The position numbers and the translations under genes were made by a program. A stretch of DNA of 64,000 nt, taken from positions 17,614,257-17,678,256 of the forward strand of contig OZ038433.1 in NCBI GenBank assembly GCA_964036275.1, read 5' to 3'. This DNA comes from Litoditis marina. Lineage: Eukaryota; Nematoda; Chromadorea; Rhabditida; Rhabditidae. The notes beneath the pieces were generated by a model that worked only from the letters and a program-made list of their open reading frames with translations, searched no databases and was not told the DNA's origin. Below, piece by piece: positions 35,749-48,700 of the stretch; position 1 is the first letter of the stretch, and the number at the start of each line of letters is the position of its first letter.

Positions 35749-36676
35749 TCATAAAGTGTGAACTGACTGCATGGGTCTGGCGAGTGTTGCCTGCTGAGCG
35801 GCTGCCTGCACCGATATATTTCGTAGTTTGTTCGAGTAGTTGTTCCGTTGGCGACACCAGATACAAATAATCAATAAGAGGAGGACCAACAGCGCGGCGA
35901 CTGCTCCGATCTGAAAAAGGGTAATAGCGAGATATTTTGTGAAGAGCGGAACCTTATAATTCATTATAAGAAGACTTTACATCCTCTATTAGACCTGTCC
36001 CATTGAAATGACAATCCCGTCACGTGAAACCTGACTAAACACACGAAAAATTATTATTGCACATTGTTGCTCTTTTTCAAAGTTTGTTGTGGATACGGAT
36101 CTTCTCGACACTTTTAGTTCGATTGATTGATTTGATTGGTTTATTTACATGCGAGCATGTGATATACAAGAGGAGAAAATAAACGTTCAGCAGTATGATA
36201 CGAAAACATTCAAACGCGGAAATATGTGTCGGAATTTGACAAACATCATTTGATGAAGGCGATGCATCGTTATTTAGGAAAATGAACGTACCGCGACGGT
36301 TTCGAATAATGGCGGTCGTGCCTGATGTACAGGGGCCACCGTATCCCGCAGTCCGTAGGCGTTACGGAGTTCTCGTTTAGAAGTACTGTTAGAGGAGGAG
36401 AGAAGTCTGCAACATAGAAATGGGACATGATGTTGTATCTTGCAACACAAAGTGTTGGTAATTCAAAAAATAATGTTATTTAAATCGTCTACCCTTTCTC
36501 CCCTTTCTCTCTCCGAGTGTCTCTCTTTTCCGTCATTCTGAGTTTTCTGGTTCTCCGTATTCTCTCCCTCCCTCCCAACTCACTCTATTTCTCTCCACCT
36601 CTATTCCTCTCGACTTCTCGCCCAGGCCCTATGCTTCCTTCCTATCTCCTCCCTCACCTTTCTCTCTCTCTCTCTC

Positions 36677-36726
<50 letters not shown>

Positions 36727-39700
36727 CTTTTCTGCCCCTCTCCCACTAAAGACACTCTACTATCTATCTCTTTCTATCTCTCTTCATCTTTCTCCCTCTG
36801 TCTATCTCTTCCTATTTTTCATTATCTCTCCCCTGACTCTTTTCCTCACTGTCTTTCTCCCTTTCTTTCTCTGTACCCTCTCCCTCCGAACTCACTCTAC
36901 TGCCCTCTCCACCTCCACAAACTGTCCTTCTTCGTCAATAAAATGGGCGAGAACCAGAGTGAAGTTCGAGTTCTGTCTGCATCTGTCGACCACGGCATTC
37001 AGTCGAGTTGTATCCGAGAGCAAACTACAAAAATCAGACCATTATCGAGAGAAAAATACAAGACTGAGGATGCTTCTTTGAGCAAACTACAAACACAAAG
37101 ATGTTGCTGAACACAAACTACTGAAAGGTGAAAAATATATCATCATTACAATCAAAAAAAGAGTTCGGGTTGTAAACTTGAAAATTCTAGAAATACTCGT
37201 GAGCCATCTTAAAGAAGGACGAATATGTGGTCCAATCACAACGCTTCAGTCCTTTGAACTGCAATACATTTTTCAATTGCAGTTTAACGGACCGTTGACA
37301 CGGGAGTGGTCCACATAATCGTCCTGCTTTGAAGTCGAGTTGTGAGTATTACACCACAATAGCTTCCGAATACCGTAATCCTCCTTATCAATAGAGCACG
37401 ATTACCTGACAATGTGTTTCTCATTTCTGACGACAAACTCGAAAGGAGCATCGAAGAGAAGCTCGGCCTGTTGGGCGTAGGTCACCACAGAAATCTAGAA
37501 GAATAACATGGAATTGTCAGATTTGTATGGCGTTTAGTTATTTCACAAATCTAAATCAAGTATACCACGTTCACAACAAAAATTGATGCCAGGGTAGTAT
37601 TATGCAATATTGTAGTAAAACCGTTTGAACTGTTGTTAAAGGGTGTTGAAGTAAACCAAATAAGCTTCCTATTTTTTTTTGTTTGAATCTGTTTTCAGTA
37701 TGACTATTCTCATTCAGTTCAATTTGACCTACCGTAACGGAAGTGGAGTCCTCGTGCCCGGCCCCGTCGGTTACTGTAACCGGGAAGGTGTACAACGGTT
37801 CCTTTAACACGTCATTCGCCGAAACTTCGCCGGTTATCTCATCCACAGTGATGGGCGCATCCGAGACGCCGTACGACTGGAAATACAATCAAGGTCGCAA
37901 GTATTTTAGAAATCAGTTAAATGTAGAGTGACATTGAAAACTGTGGAAATATTAATAGGTCACTCTAAAAAGGAACCATTATCAAAACTATCTGCTTTTT
38001 CATCATCTTTGGAAGTTTTAGAAGCACTGCAAAGTGGCATTGAGAACTGTATGAGAAAACGAGGCTTGTAGAACAGAGGGATGACAATTGTTCAAGTCAT
38101 TTATTTATTTATTTATTTATTTGATGCACTACGAGGAAGAAAAAACTAAACACAGAATAACTTGGATACAATTGATCAAAGAAAAAGAACATAGTAAAAT
38201 ACAGAAGCAAACTCGAACAATAGTCAGGACAGTACACGTGTAGAATTATGAAAAATACGTCTACAAAGTCCGCTAACTACACAGATTTGGTGTATGGAGT
38301 GATGAATTCAAAAATCAGTGTTTCGCCAATCGAAGCTACATGCTCTGATGTATATCTGAATAGGAATCGAATCGTGTTGTTACCTTTCTCTGCCACAGAA
38401 AGTAAAGTGAACAACTACAGCGTCATCTGTTGCTGAACCTTGTGTCAAACAGCAAAACAGGGCAGTTCAATATATTCGAGCGGATAAAACGTTTCGAAAT
38501 GTTTCCGTTTTCTCAACTCACATGTTTTCCGGCCCTGATGACTCCCTTTATTTTGTAGCGTAGTCCTTCTTTTTCTTCGTCCAAATCAGTCGCAGACAGG
38601 GAGGTCAAATGACTTCCAGCGGCAGCCTGACCCTGTAAGGTAGGGTTATAACAATAATCAAGTTCAACAGTGATTTTCTTGGCTTTTTGAGTTACTCCTA
38701 AACTAATTTTTGAGTCCGGAAGTGTTCAGTTTTAAGAAGGTGAAAGTGGTTTCGAGTCAATTTTCGGAACGGACATTCTACTGTAAAATATAAATACAAA
38801 TTGACTATCTTGCAAAATCACCAGCGCCCAGTAATATATATGCATTCTTACATATTTACGTTTTACGTCGCGTAACACCTTTCTGAATACATGATACCTC
38901 CCAGAAGTGTTGCCAAGTTGCGATAATCTCTACCTGTATAACCGTTGCGTGGTAGTTCTTCTCCTTGAATCGGGGGAAATTGTCGTTGACATCCAGTATC
39001 TCCACCACCCCAGTTATCGATCCATTCATCGGTTTATGGGGGTCCCGACAAGACAGGACACAGTCGTAGGCGACTATCTAAAAAGAAGAGGGGTTGTTGT
39101 GTTATTTATTGTTCTGTGGAAACGATTTCAACCTGAGGCAACTACGACGTTACTAATAGTACCGTCGTAGTGAACATATATTTCAGCCCCCCCCCCCCTC
39201 CTCGCTTTCGGCAAGTGAACCCAATATCTGCCAATGTGGCTGAATAGTATAGAAAACATTTTTATTGGGTTCTTTTCAACTACTTGAGAAATTGTTGTCA
39301 ATCTATGGATGGTTTCCAATCCATCTCAGACTTGTTCCCCCATCTCCTCTGTGGAGTGGATAAGATACAAACTCATATACATTCTTGTTTTATACATTAT
39401 ACAAACATATACATGAGTAGAGACTCTTATTCTACAACTGAAATGTGTTCATCGATTTTCTCCACCAACCGTGATCTGGTGCTGTTTGTGTTGTTCCCGG
39501 TCGAAGCTGGTATTGGTGTACAACATTGGAATGGTGGGGTCTAGGAAGAAGAACAGAGGAGACGCAGTCGAATAGCAGACCTGGAATGGAGAAGAGGGTA
39601 ACTGGACGGTTTACACATCAGAAATATGAGGCTACCGTATTCCATCGCTGTTAACAGGAAAAGATCCAGAGCTAGTCAACTGAAACAGTCTGACAAGATA

Positions 39701-42700
39701 AGTTGCACATCAGAAATTAAGAGATACCGTAATCCACGACTACTGTCAAGAAAATGGGGTTTAGACAACAGAAGCAGTGTGACTAGTTTACATCAAAATA
39801 GAAGGCTACCGTATCCAATAACTATTTCTGGGACAGGAACCAGAACTAACCAACTCAAGCTATTCTATTCTATTCTATTCTATAGGTTGTTACCTAACGT
39901 GAGTTGTAGTTTGATTTCGATGTGCGTCATAATTTACGGAATTCGACGGAAAAGCTAACTAAACGGGATCAAACTACGAAAATTTTTGCCTCCCACAAAT
40001 CATTTGGTTCAATCGCCGTCGTCCAGCACTGTCAAATTGCATGTAATATTATGAGCGCGTAACAGGGTAACCATACCCTTTTTCTTCTCAACTTTTCTCT
40101 CCATTTAGTGCCACATACTATGTGGAAGTCACGTGTTAAATCACGAATAAATCTATTCTATTCTATTCTATTCTATAAGCAGCGTGAAAAGAGACGTTAC
40201 AGATCAGAATCAGACGTACCACTGACTACTGCCACCTAGTGCCGAACCGAATTGTAACGCACTGTCACAAGACAATTGAGACAAGAGTTGACACATCGAG
40301 AAGAGAGGTACGCAGCTAATATTTGTCGGACATCACCCTATTTAGACCCACCTTAGTGTTATCGGAATGGAAATCGGCATCGAGTGCCGCTGGAATCCTG
40401 CCAACTTTCCTGGGAAGCGGTGATTTGTCGTTTTCCACCAGAGATAGAGAAACGTCCTGCAAGAAGAGGTTCAAAATCATAGGTAAAAGTGGTGTTGAAT
40501 GAAACTTTCCTTCAACAGTCAGTACGCTGTAGCGACGTTGAAGTTGTACGGAATGCGCTAGTTTACCACCGCTAGTTTCTGTTACAAAATCCAACCTCAA
40601 CGTCAGATTTTGAGGATTGTAGTCTATTTCACTCATTTCCTCTACCGTATTATTTTTCATTGAGAATGTTTATGGTAGCAAGTTGGTATGCAGAATCGTC
40701 TTTAGGCGCTGTTCAAAGAAACCTAATTTATTTCTTTTTCTCATTTTTATGTACATGGAAATTACGACTCTCTACATAAGTATGAAAAAACTGTACTTTT
40801 CATTCTGAAAGTAATAGTAGAGAACCGACCTGTTTGGAACAAAATGGGGCAGTTGTTACGATACAAACTACATTAAACTACAAATTACAGACTACAAACA
40901 ACATGAAACTACGAACCTGTTTGGGGAATATGGGGCAGTTGTCGTTTCTGTCGTTGACGGAGACGAAGATGTGCACGGAGGAGCAGTTGGAGCTGCGACA
41001 GGCGAGCACCTTCACCTCGTGGACGTTTTTCTTCTCGAAGTCGAACGGAGCCTTCGAGGAGAGGGAGCCGGAGGAGTTCAGGGAGAACGACTCCCAGTCC
41101 TGGAGCCATTGAGAATGTAAGAATTTTAAGAAAAGTACACAAAACGTGGAATAAAAAAGTTACAGACATTTGGTTTGTCTGAATTTCGTGCAAAACGCAA
41201 GTTTCGCGGTGTTTTATTCCAATTGACCTCGTTTGAACTGTGTGGTTCACTGTTTAGTTCACTTAGTTCTAGTATGTGAAGAAACGTATGCGTGGTACAT
41301 GATTTCTCTCACCTTCTTGAAAGTTTTGTCGAACTTGTAGTTGACGCTCTTCATGTCTTTCTCTTCCAGAAGTTTGATGCGCAGGAGCTCGTCATACTGT
41401 ACATTCTCATCGAAGTAGTGGATGGAGTTAGGTTTCGGAGATACTGTAACACTAATTATGTTGCATAATTGGTCTTTTATGAGTAATACGTTTGATAGTT
41501 CATCTCTCGATCGAAATGAATTTCACTTCCAGCAAGTCAAACAATGAGACACGACCAACAAGATCACATTATTTCGCGATAATTTCCAAACGCTCAGCAT
41601 TTAGTTCCGGATTACTGTTCTGTTTTGTAGTAGTTGGAGTACGTTAATGATTGTAGTTTACTCATAGTGTTCTGCACTCTTCATCGAATTTCTATTCTAC
41701 ATATTATATTATGTAGAACTTACAAATCAGGGGATTGTGTTGGTTGTCCGCAGCCGGATAGACGGTGACGCAATACGGTAATGACGTCATCAAGGGGGCG
41801 TGGCCTGAATCGGTGGCAACCAGCGAGGAACACAACTGAAAATGGAGAAAAGTCCAATATCGATTGAATGTTTTAAAAACTCAGAGAAACATTGATATTT
41901 TTTAAATATTGATCGAAATTTCTAGCAATTTACAAATAACTTGTGTTTTACTATCTTCTAATCGGTATTTCGAAATTTAAACAAAAATCCACATTTCAGG
42001 CGGTGTGCACTGGCTATACCTTATATTCCTGAAAAATAGGACGACGTGTTTTGGTTACGAACTCGACCACGAACAAAGTTGCTTTCAAATCCAGTTCAAA
42101 ACCTTGGCTTAAGATTGGAAAAGGTAAATTGTACCAAAATTATTATTTTTTGGATCTCGTAAAGAGCTAACCCTCTCTCCGGCGTATCCGTTGAGTGACT
42201 TGGATACCATGAGGGTGTTGGTATCATCCACTCGGAACAGAGTATGGTTGGCATTTAGGGAAACGGATTGGTGGCCTCCTGGAAGAGAGGGGGTAGAGAG
42301 AGAGAGGGGGGGGGGAGAAAAAGGAGGTGAGGGGTGGAATGGGAGGAAGAGAAGGAGCGAGATAGGGTAAGAAAGAGAGAGAGGGAGAGGAAGAGACAGT
42401 AGGAGAGAGAGACAGAGAGAGACAGAGAGAGAGAGGGAGGGGAAAAGCGGAAAGAAGAGGAAATATAGATAGGACGGTGTGAATATCAAGAGAAATAGGA
42501 GGAGGAGGAGGAGGTAGGGGAATCACGTGAGCAGTGAGAGAACGAAAACTAATGTATAGCAAAATCGACAGAGAAAGAGGAAGTAACACTTGTCGTACCT
42601 TCGTCGGCGTCGCTGACGGAGAGTACTGTAACGGCGGTTCCTTCTGTGGCGTCCTCAGATACCGTCAGATGAAGGAGGTCCGAGTTGTGGATTACTGGGC

Positions 42701-45700
42701 GGTTGTCATTCGTGTCTATCACCTTTATCGTCACCTGCAAAACAAAAAACATAGTTTTCTCAACCTGAGAGTTGTTTTGTAGTTTCTACATATAGTTTTA
42801 ATTTCAAATACATAGATTTGTGAAACTGCGAATTCGAATGAGTGATTATTATTTTCACTTGGAGTTTTGAACTCATTCCATTTCTCCTCATTCCGTATGT
42901 TCGTGCGTTGAATGAAAAATGAGTACAAATAGGGTTTCATCCATAATGCTTTGACTGAAAATATGGGAATGTGCGTCGGAAATTATAGATTGTAGTTCGA
43001 TGAAAACATTGGACTAGACACTGTTGCGACCTTGTTTTAGTAATAACACCTCGTTTTAGTTTTAACATCTATCTACACATTATAATTTCCGATCTACGAG
43101 TGAATATCAGCGGGATCAAACTACAAATACATCAGAAAGAACATGCATTGTTTCAGCCGTCCACTCCCCCGATCTGTCGTTTAAGATCAGTTCCACCTAC
43201 TTATAACCCTCTACAGTAATCTGCTAAAATTTCCAGATCAAAGTTTGGTATGTTGGCGTTTTTGACTTTTTCTAAATTTACATAGTGTCTTCTGCATGTG
43301 TACTACCTACTACGACAAACTATGAAAGTTGGAAACCAAGGTAATATGTTATGCATTATAATGTCTACTGAATAGTTTATGCATTATTGTAGAAGTACAT
43401 TTATTGGTGAAACAGAGTACGGCGATAACGCTTCTCTTCAGATTATCATTTTTTCAAATATGAAACTTTTAAAAGCATATAAATAAATAAAAATCCTCAC
43501 CGCCGCAAATACTTCGTGGAACGGTTTCTTGTCGGCATTATCCACACAGCGAACGGTCAACGAGTGAATTCGTTGAGACTCGAAATCCAGTTGTTGGGTG
43601 AGGGATATTTTGGAGGACCTGGAAGAGAGAGAACATATTGAATTCAATACAGTTTCATTTTTACAAAATCGAAAACAAACGATTTGAGAAAAATCGAAAA
43701 CAAAAGTTTTTTGAGCTCAATGAACTTCAAAACAAAATTTGTAGTGTTCTCTCTCTCTCTTTCTATAGCTGTCTTTTCTTCTGCCTGTCTATCTTACTTT
43801 CACTTGTCCCTGTCTCTCTCCACCCCCCCCCCCCCCCCCCTCTTTTCGTCCTATTTTACTCTCTCTCCTCTCCCCTCTCTTTGACTCTTGCTCCCTCTCT
43901 CTCCCCCTCCCAACCTCTGATCTATCTCAAAGTGTCCATCATCCCCGATGAGCGAGTATCTCAGTTGTGAATTGAGTCCCGAGTCCTCGTCCGTTGCCAG
44001 GGGGTACTGTAGTTCCAGGACACTTCCGATTGGAGCAGATTCCTCTATTTCCACAGTGAACACCGAACCATTCGCGAACACTGGCCTGAAAATAATCGAT
44101 AGAAAGTGAATACACCCAAAAATACACTAAATTTATTCAATTAAGAAAAAAAACAATACATATAACGAAATGCCGAGGTTCAAAGAAGATGGAACATGGA
44201 GAATAAATTTAGACTGATTCAAAATGCGGAGCACTACGGGTCGTAGCTAAAAGATGGCCTATATCTTATATTACTGGGTAGGCTTTTCGCCTATATATAC
44301 GGTGCATGTTCTCAGAACGATTAGCGCCAACTTTCTGCCATTGGCCAGCTACAAAAACGAGAAAGCGTGCAGGTCAGCGACGCATAGACAGGCTGGGACA
44401 GTCTGCGTCTCTCTGACCTGCACACTCTCTCGTTCAGCCAATAAAAAAGTGACTGGCCAATTGGCTGGGAATTGTCTGAGTTGTTCTATCCTTCTCTTTT
44501 TGTAGTTTGGTCCCGTATGCAGTCGAAACTGCCAAAACATGGTGCGTATCGAATTAAATGGACATTTTATCAGTTCCTATTATCAATTCACACGTAATCG
44601 TGTCCCAAAAATGGCTTGTACGGTATGGTCCACGTCGGTTTGATTGCGACTATACACTTGTTACTATAGAAGAGCGGTGAAAGAATTATGAAGCGTTGTT
44701 AGTATATATACAAGTTATAACTATAACTCTTGTTGTTTATTATTATTAATATTGTTTACTTGTTGTTGTTGTTGTTGACCTGTTATCATTTGCATCCGTG
44801 ATCTGTACACTGAAATTGGTGGCGGCCACATTTCCTTCTCCGTCTTCAGCTAAAACTTTTCCGGAAATTTTGTGACTTTTCTCGAAATCGAGTCCTTTCA
44901 GGTGGAAAATCCAACCGGAATTATCGATTGACAGCACGTTTTTCGGTCCGTCCAACACGACGAGAGCGTATCTAAAAGAGAGAGCGAGAGGTTTTAGCAG
45001 CGGGTCAGATAAGCAAATTACGGTAGCATTGGAGCAGGTAGCGAAAATACTTGGAGATTGAGAAAAGAGCAGAAAGTTTCAAACGAAGTAGTAGGTAGCG
45101 TGTGAGCCTTTTTAGGTTTTTAGTTTATATTGAGAACACATTTACAAGTTCCGAATATTTAGTAGAAATCATTTATAGAGGTTCAATGGTTTTGTAGTTT
45201 GATCGGGAACTAACTTGTACAAGTTGTCAGAGTCTCCGGACGCCTTGACTTGAAGCACTCGTGCTCCAATCGCAATATCCTCGGGCACGATTGCGCGGTA
45301 AACTTCTTTTTTGAAAAAGGGAACCGAGTCCGAGTCGACCACCTTGATGATCAGCTCGACTGGAAAAGAGGGAGTAGTGTAGATTTTCCCTCCATCCTGG
45401 TCGAAAATGGGTTGAAAAGGGCCCGTACTACAATCGCCCCCACCTTTGGGGGGCGATTATACACCATGCTTATTTACTGCAGGCTTGGGTTGAGTGGGGG
45501 GTGATTGTTCATCAGTTCCGGGTATGTACTATCATCCCCCATTTTGTATTGTGGGGGGTGATTGTTCATTGTCGAAGATGTACAATGTCCCCCCACCCAT
45601 TCACCAATTACCCCCCTCCCCCAACTTTCGCGCGACTTTTCTGGGATTTCAATTAGGTGGGGGGTAATAGTACCACGAGGGGGGTGATTGTTGGGTGGGG

Positions 45701-48700
45701 GGCGATTGTACATTTTTCCCGGAAAAGATTATTCTCTGTTTCATCAATCAATGTCCTTCTACAGTAATCCTTCTAATCTTCGAGTGCCTTTTTCTTATGA
45801 ATTATACAATAATTCGGCTTCAAACTTCCAGCGTTTGTACTAGTAAGGGTATAGATGACATCACCGAAATTTCTGGAGAATCCAAAAAGCCAACATATCA
45901 AACTTTGACCTGGAAGTTTGAGCATATTACGGTAGACGGCTATTAGTAATTGGAACAAAACATATTTTCCCGTGAACGGCACTTTCCACCTTGATTTCCG
46001 TTGGTGAGTTGTTTATTCCATAGCTTTAGAGTGAACAAATATGGAATAAACAATTCACGAGAAACAAGTATAAAATACCAATAGTGTGGATTTGTCCCTT
46101 CATGAGTCCACTATTTGAATCAAGCAAAGTTGACTTTTGGCTTGTTCTAACAAGTAGCCATAGAAAGTCCCGTTTATATCATTTGCTACATTGAAAATCA
46201 CCAGTTCACGAGACACATGCAGTTGTGAAGATTGTTCTGATGAAAGCTGATTGAAAAATGAGAAAGGTAATGCTTGTCAACGTTGCCCGTGACCGTCTGT
46301 AAGTAGGTTGTACACGTGCCTTTTCACGTGATTTTCACGTGTTCATACCTGGCACCTGTCGTTTCCCCTTTGTCATGCTAATTGACAGTCGAATCTGTTT
46401 CACATCTTCGGCCGAAAGGGGTTTCAGGGTATGGATCTCCCCCGAATCCTCATCTATCTCCAACCAACTACGCACCTCGGAATCCTGGAAAAAGACGAAC
46501 TACAAACTTTAAACTACAAAACACGAACTTCACAATTAGAAAGGAGTTCTTCGGGTTCTAATGATGTTAAAGAATGTCGAAACTATCGTCTATGATCCTA
46601 ATATATTACGTGAAGAAAACGTGCTTTAGTAGTAAGGTGATGTGAGTGATAGTGACACTTTTAAAGTGATGTGAGTGATATTTACATTCAATGAGTTCTA
46701 ACTATACATTTTCGACTGTCATGTTGTTTTCGAGGACACCCTATGGTTGTTTACAGAGTGCTAATCCGCCCGGGTGTCACATATTTGGGACAAAACTGGC
46801 GTGCTCCATTGGCGCAGTCGGTTAGCGCGTGGTACTTATAGTTCGTAAGAGATGCCAAGGTCGGCAGTTCGAGCCTGCCATGGAGCAAATGTTTTGCAAT
46901 TTATTTAAGCATGTCAAGATTAGGGTGGCATATATAAAGTGGCTTCAATGAACTGCTTTTCCATAATAAAAAAAGGTAAAGTTGGTCCGTCGTTTGTTTT
47001 TTTCATATTTTTGAGAACTATTGGACGACATTTTCGGTAATCATATAAAAGTAATACTTGAAAAGTAGTGGAAATTATGTTATACTCATTTCGAAAAAAA
47101 AGGCGAATAACAGAAGAGTGAAAAGCCTCTACTTTTCGAAACTGAAAATGGTCCACCTATTTTGTTTTTTCGACTTTCTAAGAATAAGCGTCGTTGCAAA
47201 ACAGTAAAATACTGTTTATACAGCGTGGCTGTCATATATATTGATTTTCCCTCTCGTCGTCTGACGTCTCTTCGGGGCACACTATACCTCTGGATTGGTT
47301 GCAAAACAGTTTCGACCAAACGCGAACTCATAATTAACAGAGTACGTTCCGAGTAGAACTCACCCTGAACCTGTCGGCAGTTGCTCTAACGATACTGTAC
47401 TTGTAGCCGGCCATTCTAGCATTGGCCCACTTGATTTCAGTTCTGAAAAACAAAAAATAAAAGACCGAGAATGATACCCTCGTTTTTCTCTGCGTCGGCC
47501 TTCTCTATATGAACAAATAAATTATTATTATTACCCAAATGATGTAATTCTCCAAAATTACGGGAATATACGAAAGTATACTAATGTAGTCTGACCTGCA
47601 AAAACAGCTAGAAGTTCAAACTGCAACAAAAACGCTGGGAGATCACACTACTAACACTTCCGAGCTGACCATCATGTATCGTTGCAGCTTACTCTTTCTT
47701 GGAAGAGAGTAATACTCAGTTACCACTTTACCTGAATTTAGAAAAGACCTAGAACTTCTATGAACGAAATGTTTCTTGATCTACCTTTTCTCGACCCCAT
47801 CTCCCGTGAGTTCAGTGGTCAGTTGACTCTGCATGGCAGCCTTGTGCTCATTTATGGATACGGTAGTCGACGAGTTACGTGAAGGAACCCCGCCGTCGCT
47901 ACCGGTGACACGGAAAGCAGTGGACGAATCCTGTAAAATTGATGTAATGTAGAAATAGAGAGCAAAAACTGCCGACATTCTGTTGTGAATGTAGTTTAAG
48001 GCCGTATGCACGAGTATCCCGGCGCCCAGACAACTATTTTGATTTGGTTGTGTCTCCCGGCCAGGGAGAGTGATAGAATAGTGTTCGTTTCAAGAGAGGT
48101 CGATCCTTCATTCAGAAAGTTTCTGTCGATGAATTTACTATTAAAGATTATTTTACTTTTTTTTAACTGTTTTACAACAAAGTTTGCATTCCAACTTGAA
48201 TAATTTAAACAGTTCAAATCCATTCAACTTGTAGTGTGTATAATTCGCACATTTCCCAACTGGACTTGGGCAGCTTGCCAATGAAATTTCAAGGCAATTT
48301 TTGGACATGTTGGAACACTTCAAAACCATAGAAATTTATACGAAGGGTTCTTCCCTGTTGTTATAATTCGTATTCAAAGGAACTTTATGCAAAATATATG
48401 TTTTCTCTAAATAACAGTCTTCCAAAGTTTTTGGCACGCTGCCAACGAGTAAAGTTGGGAAATGTGAGCACTATACCTTGCTCAGCACTCCCTCTCCGGT
48501 GTAGATGACCTCTCCCTTCTCCGTCACTTTGAACCTGGTGTCATTGGAGTGGAATGTGATGTGGTTGTTGGGAGAGGTGGCGTCCCCGTCTTCCGCCTCC
48601 ACAGCACCGATCACCTTGAAAAATTAGGTGAATAACGAATTGCAAACGTTTTAATTACACTTTGAACACTCGTGTTTTGTTAATACGTAGTTGGAGTGTT

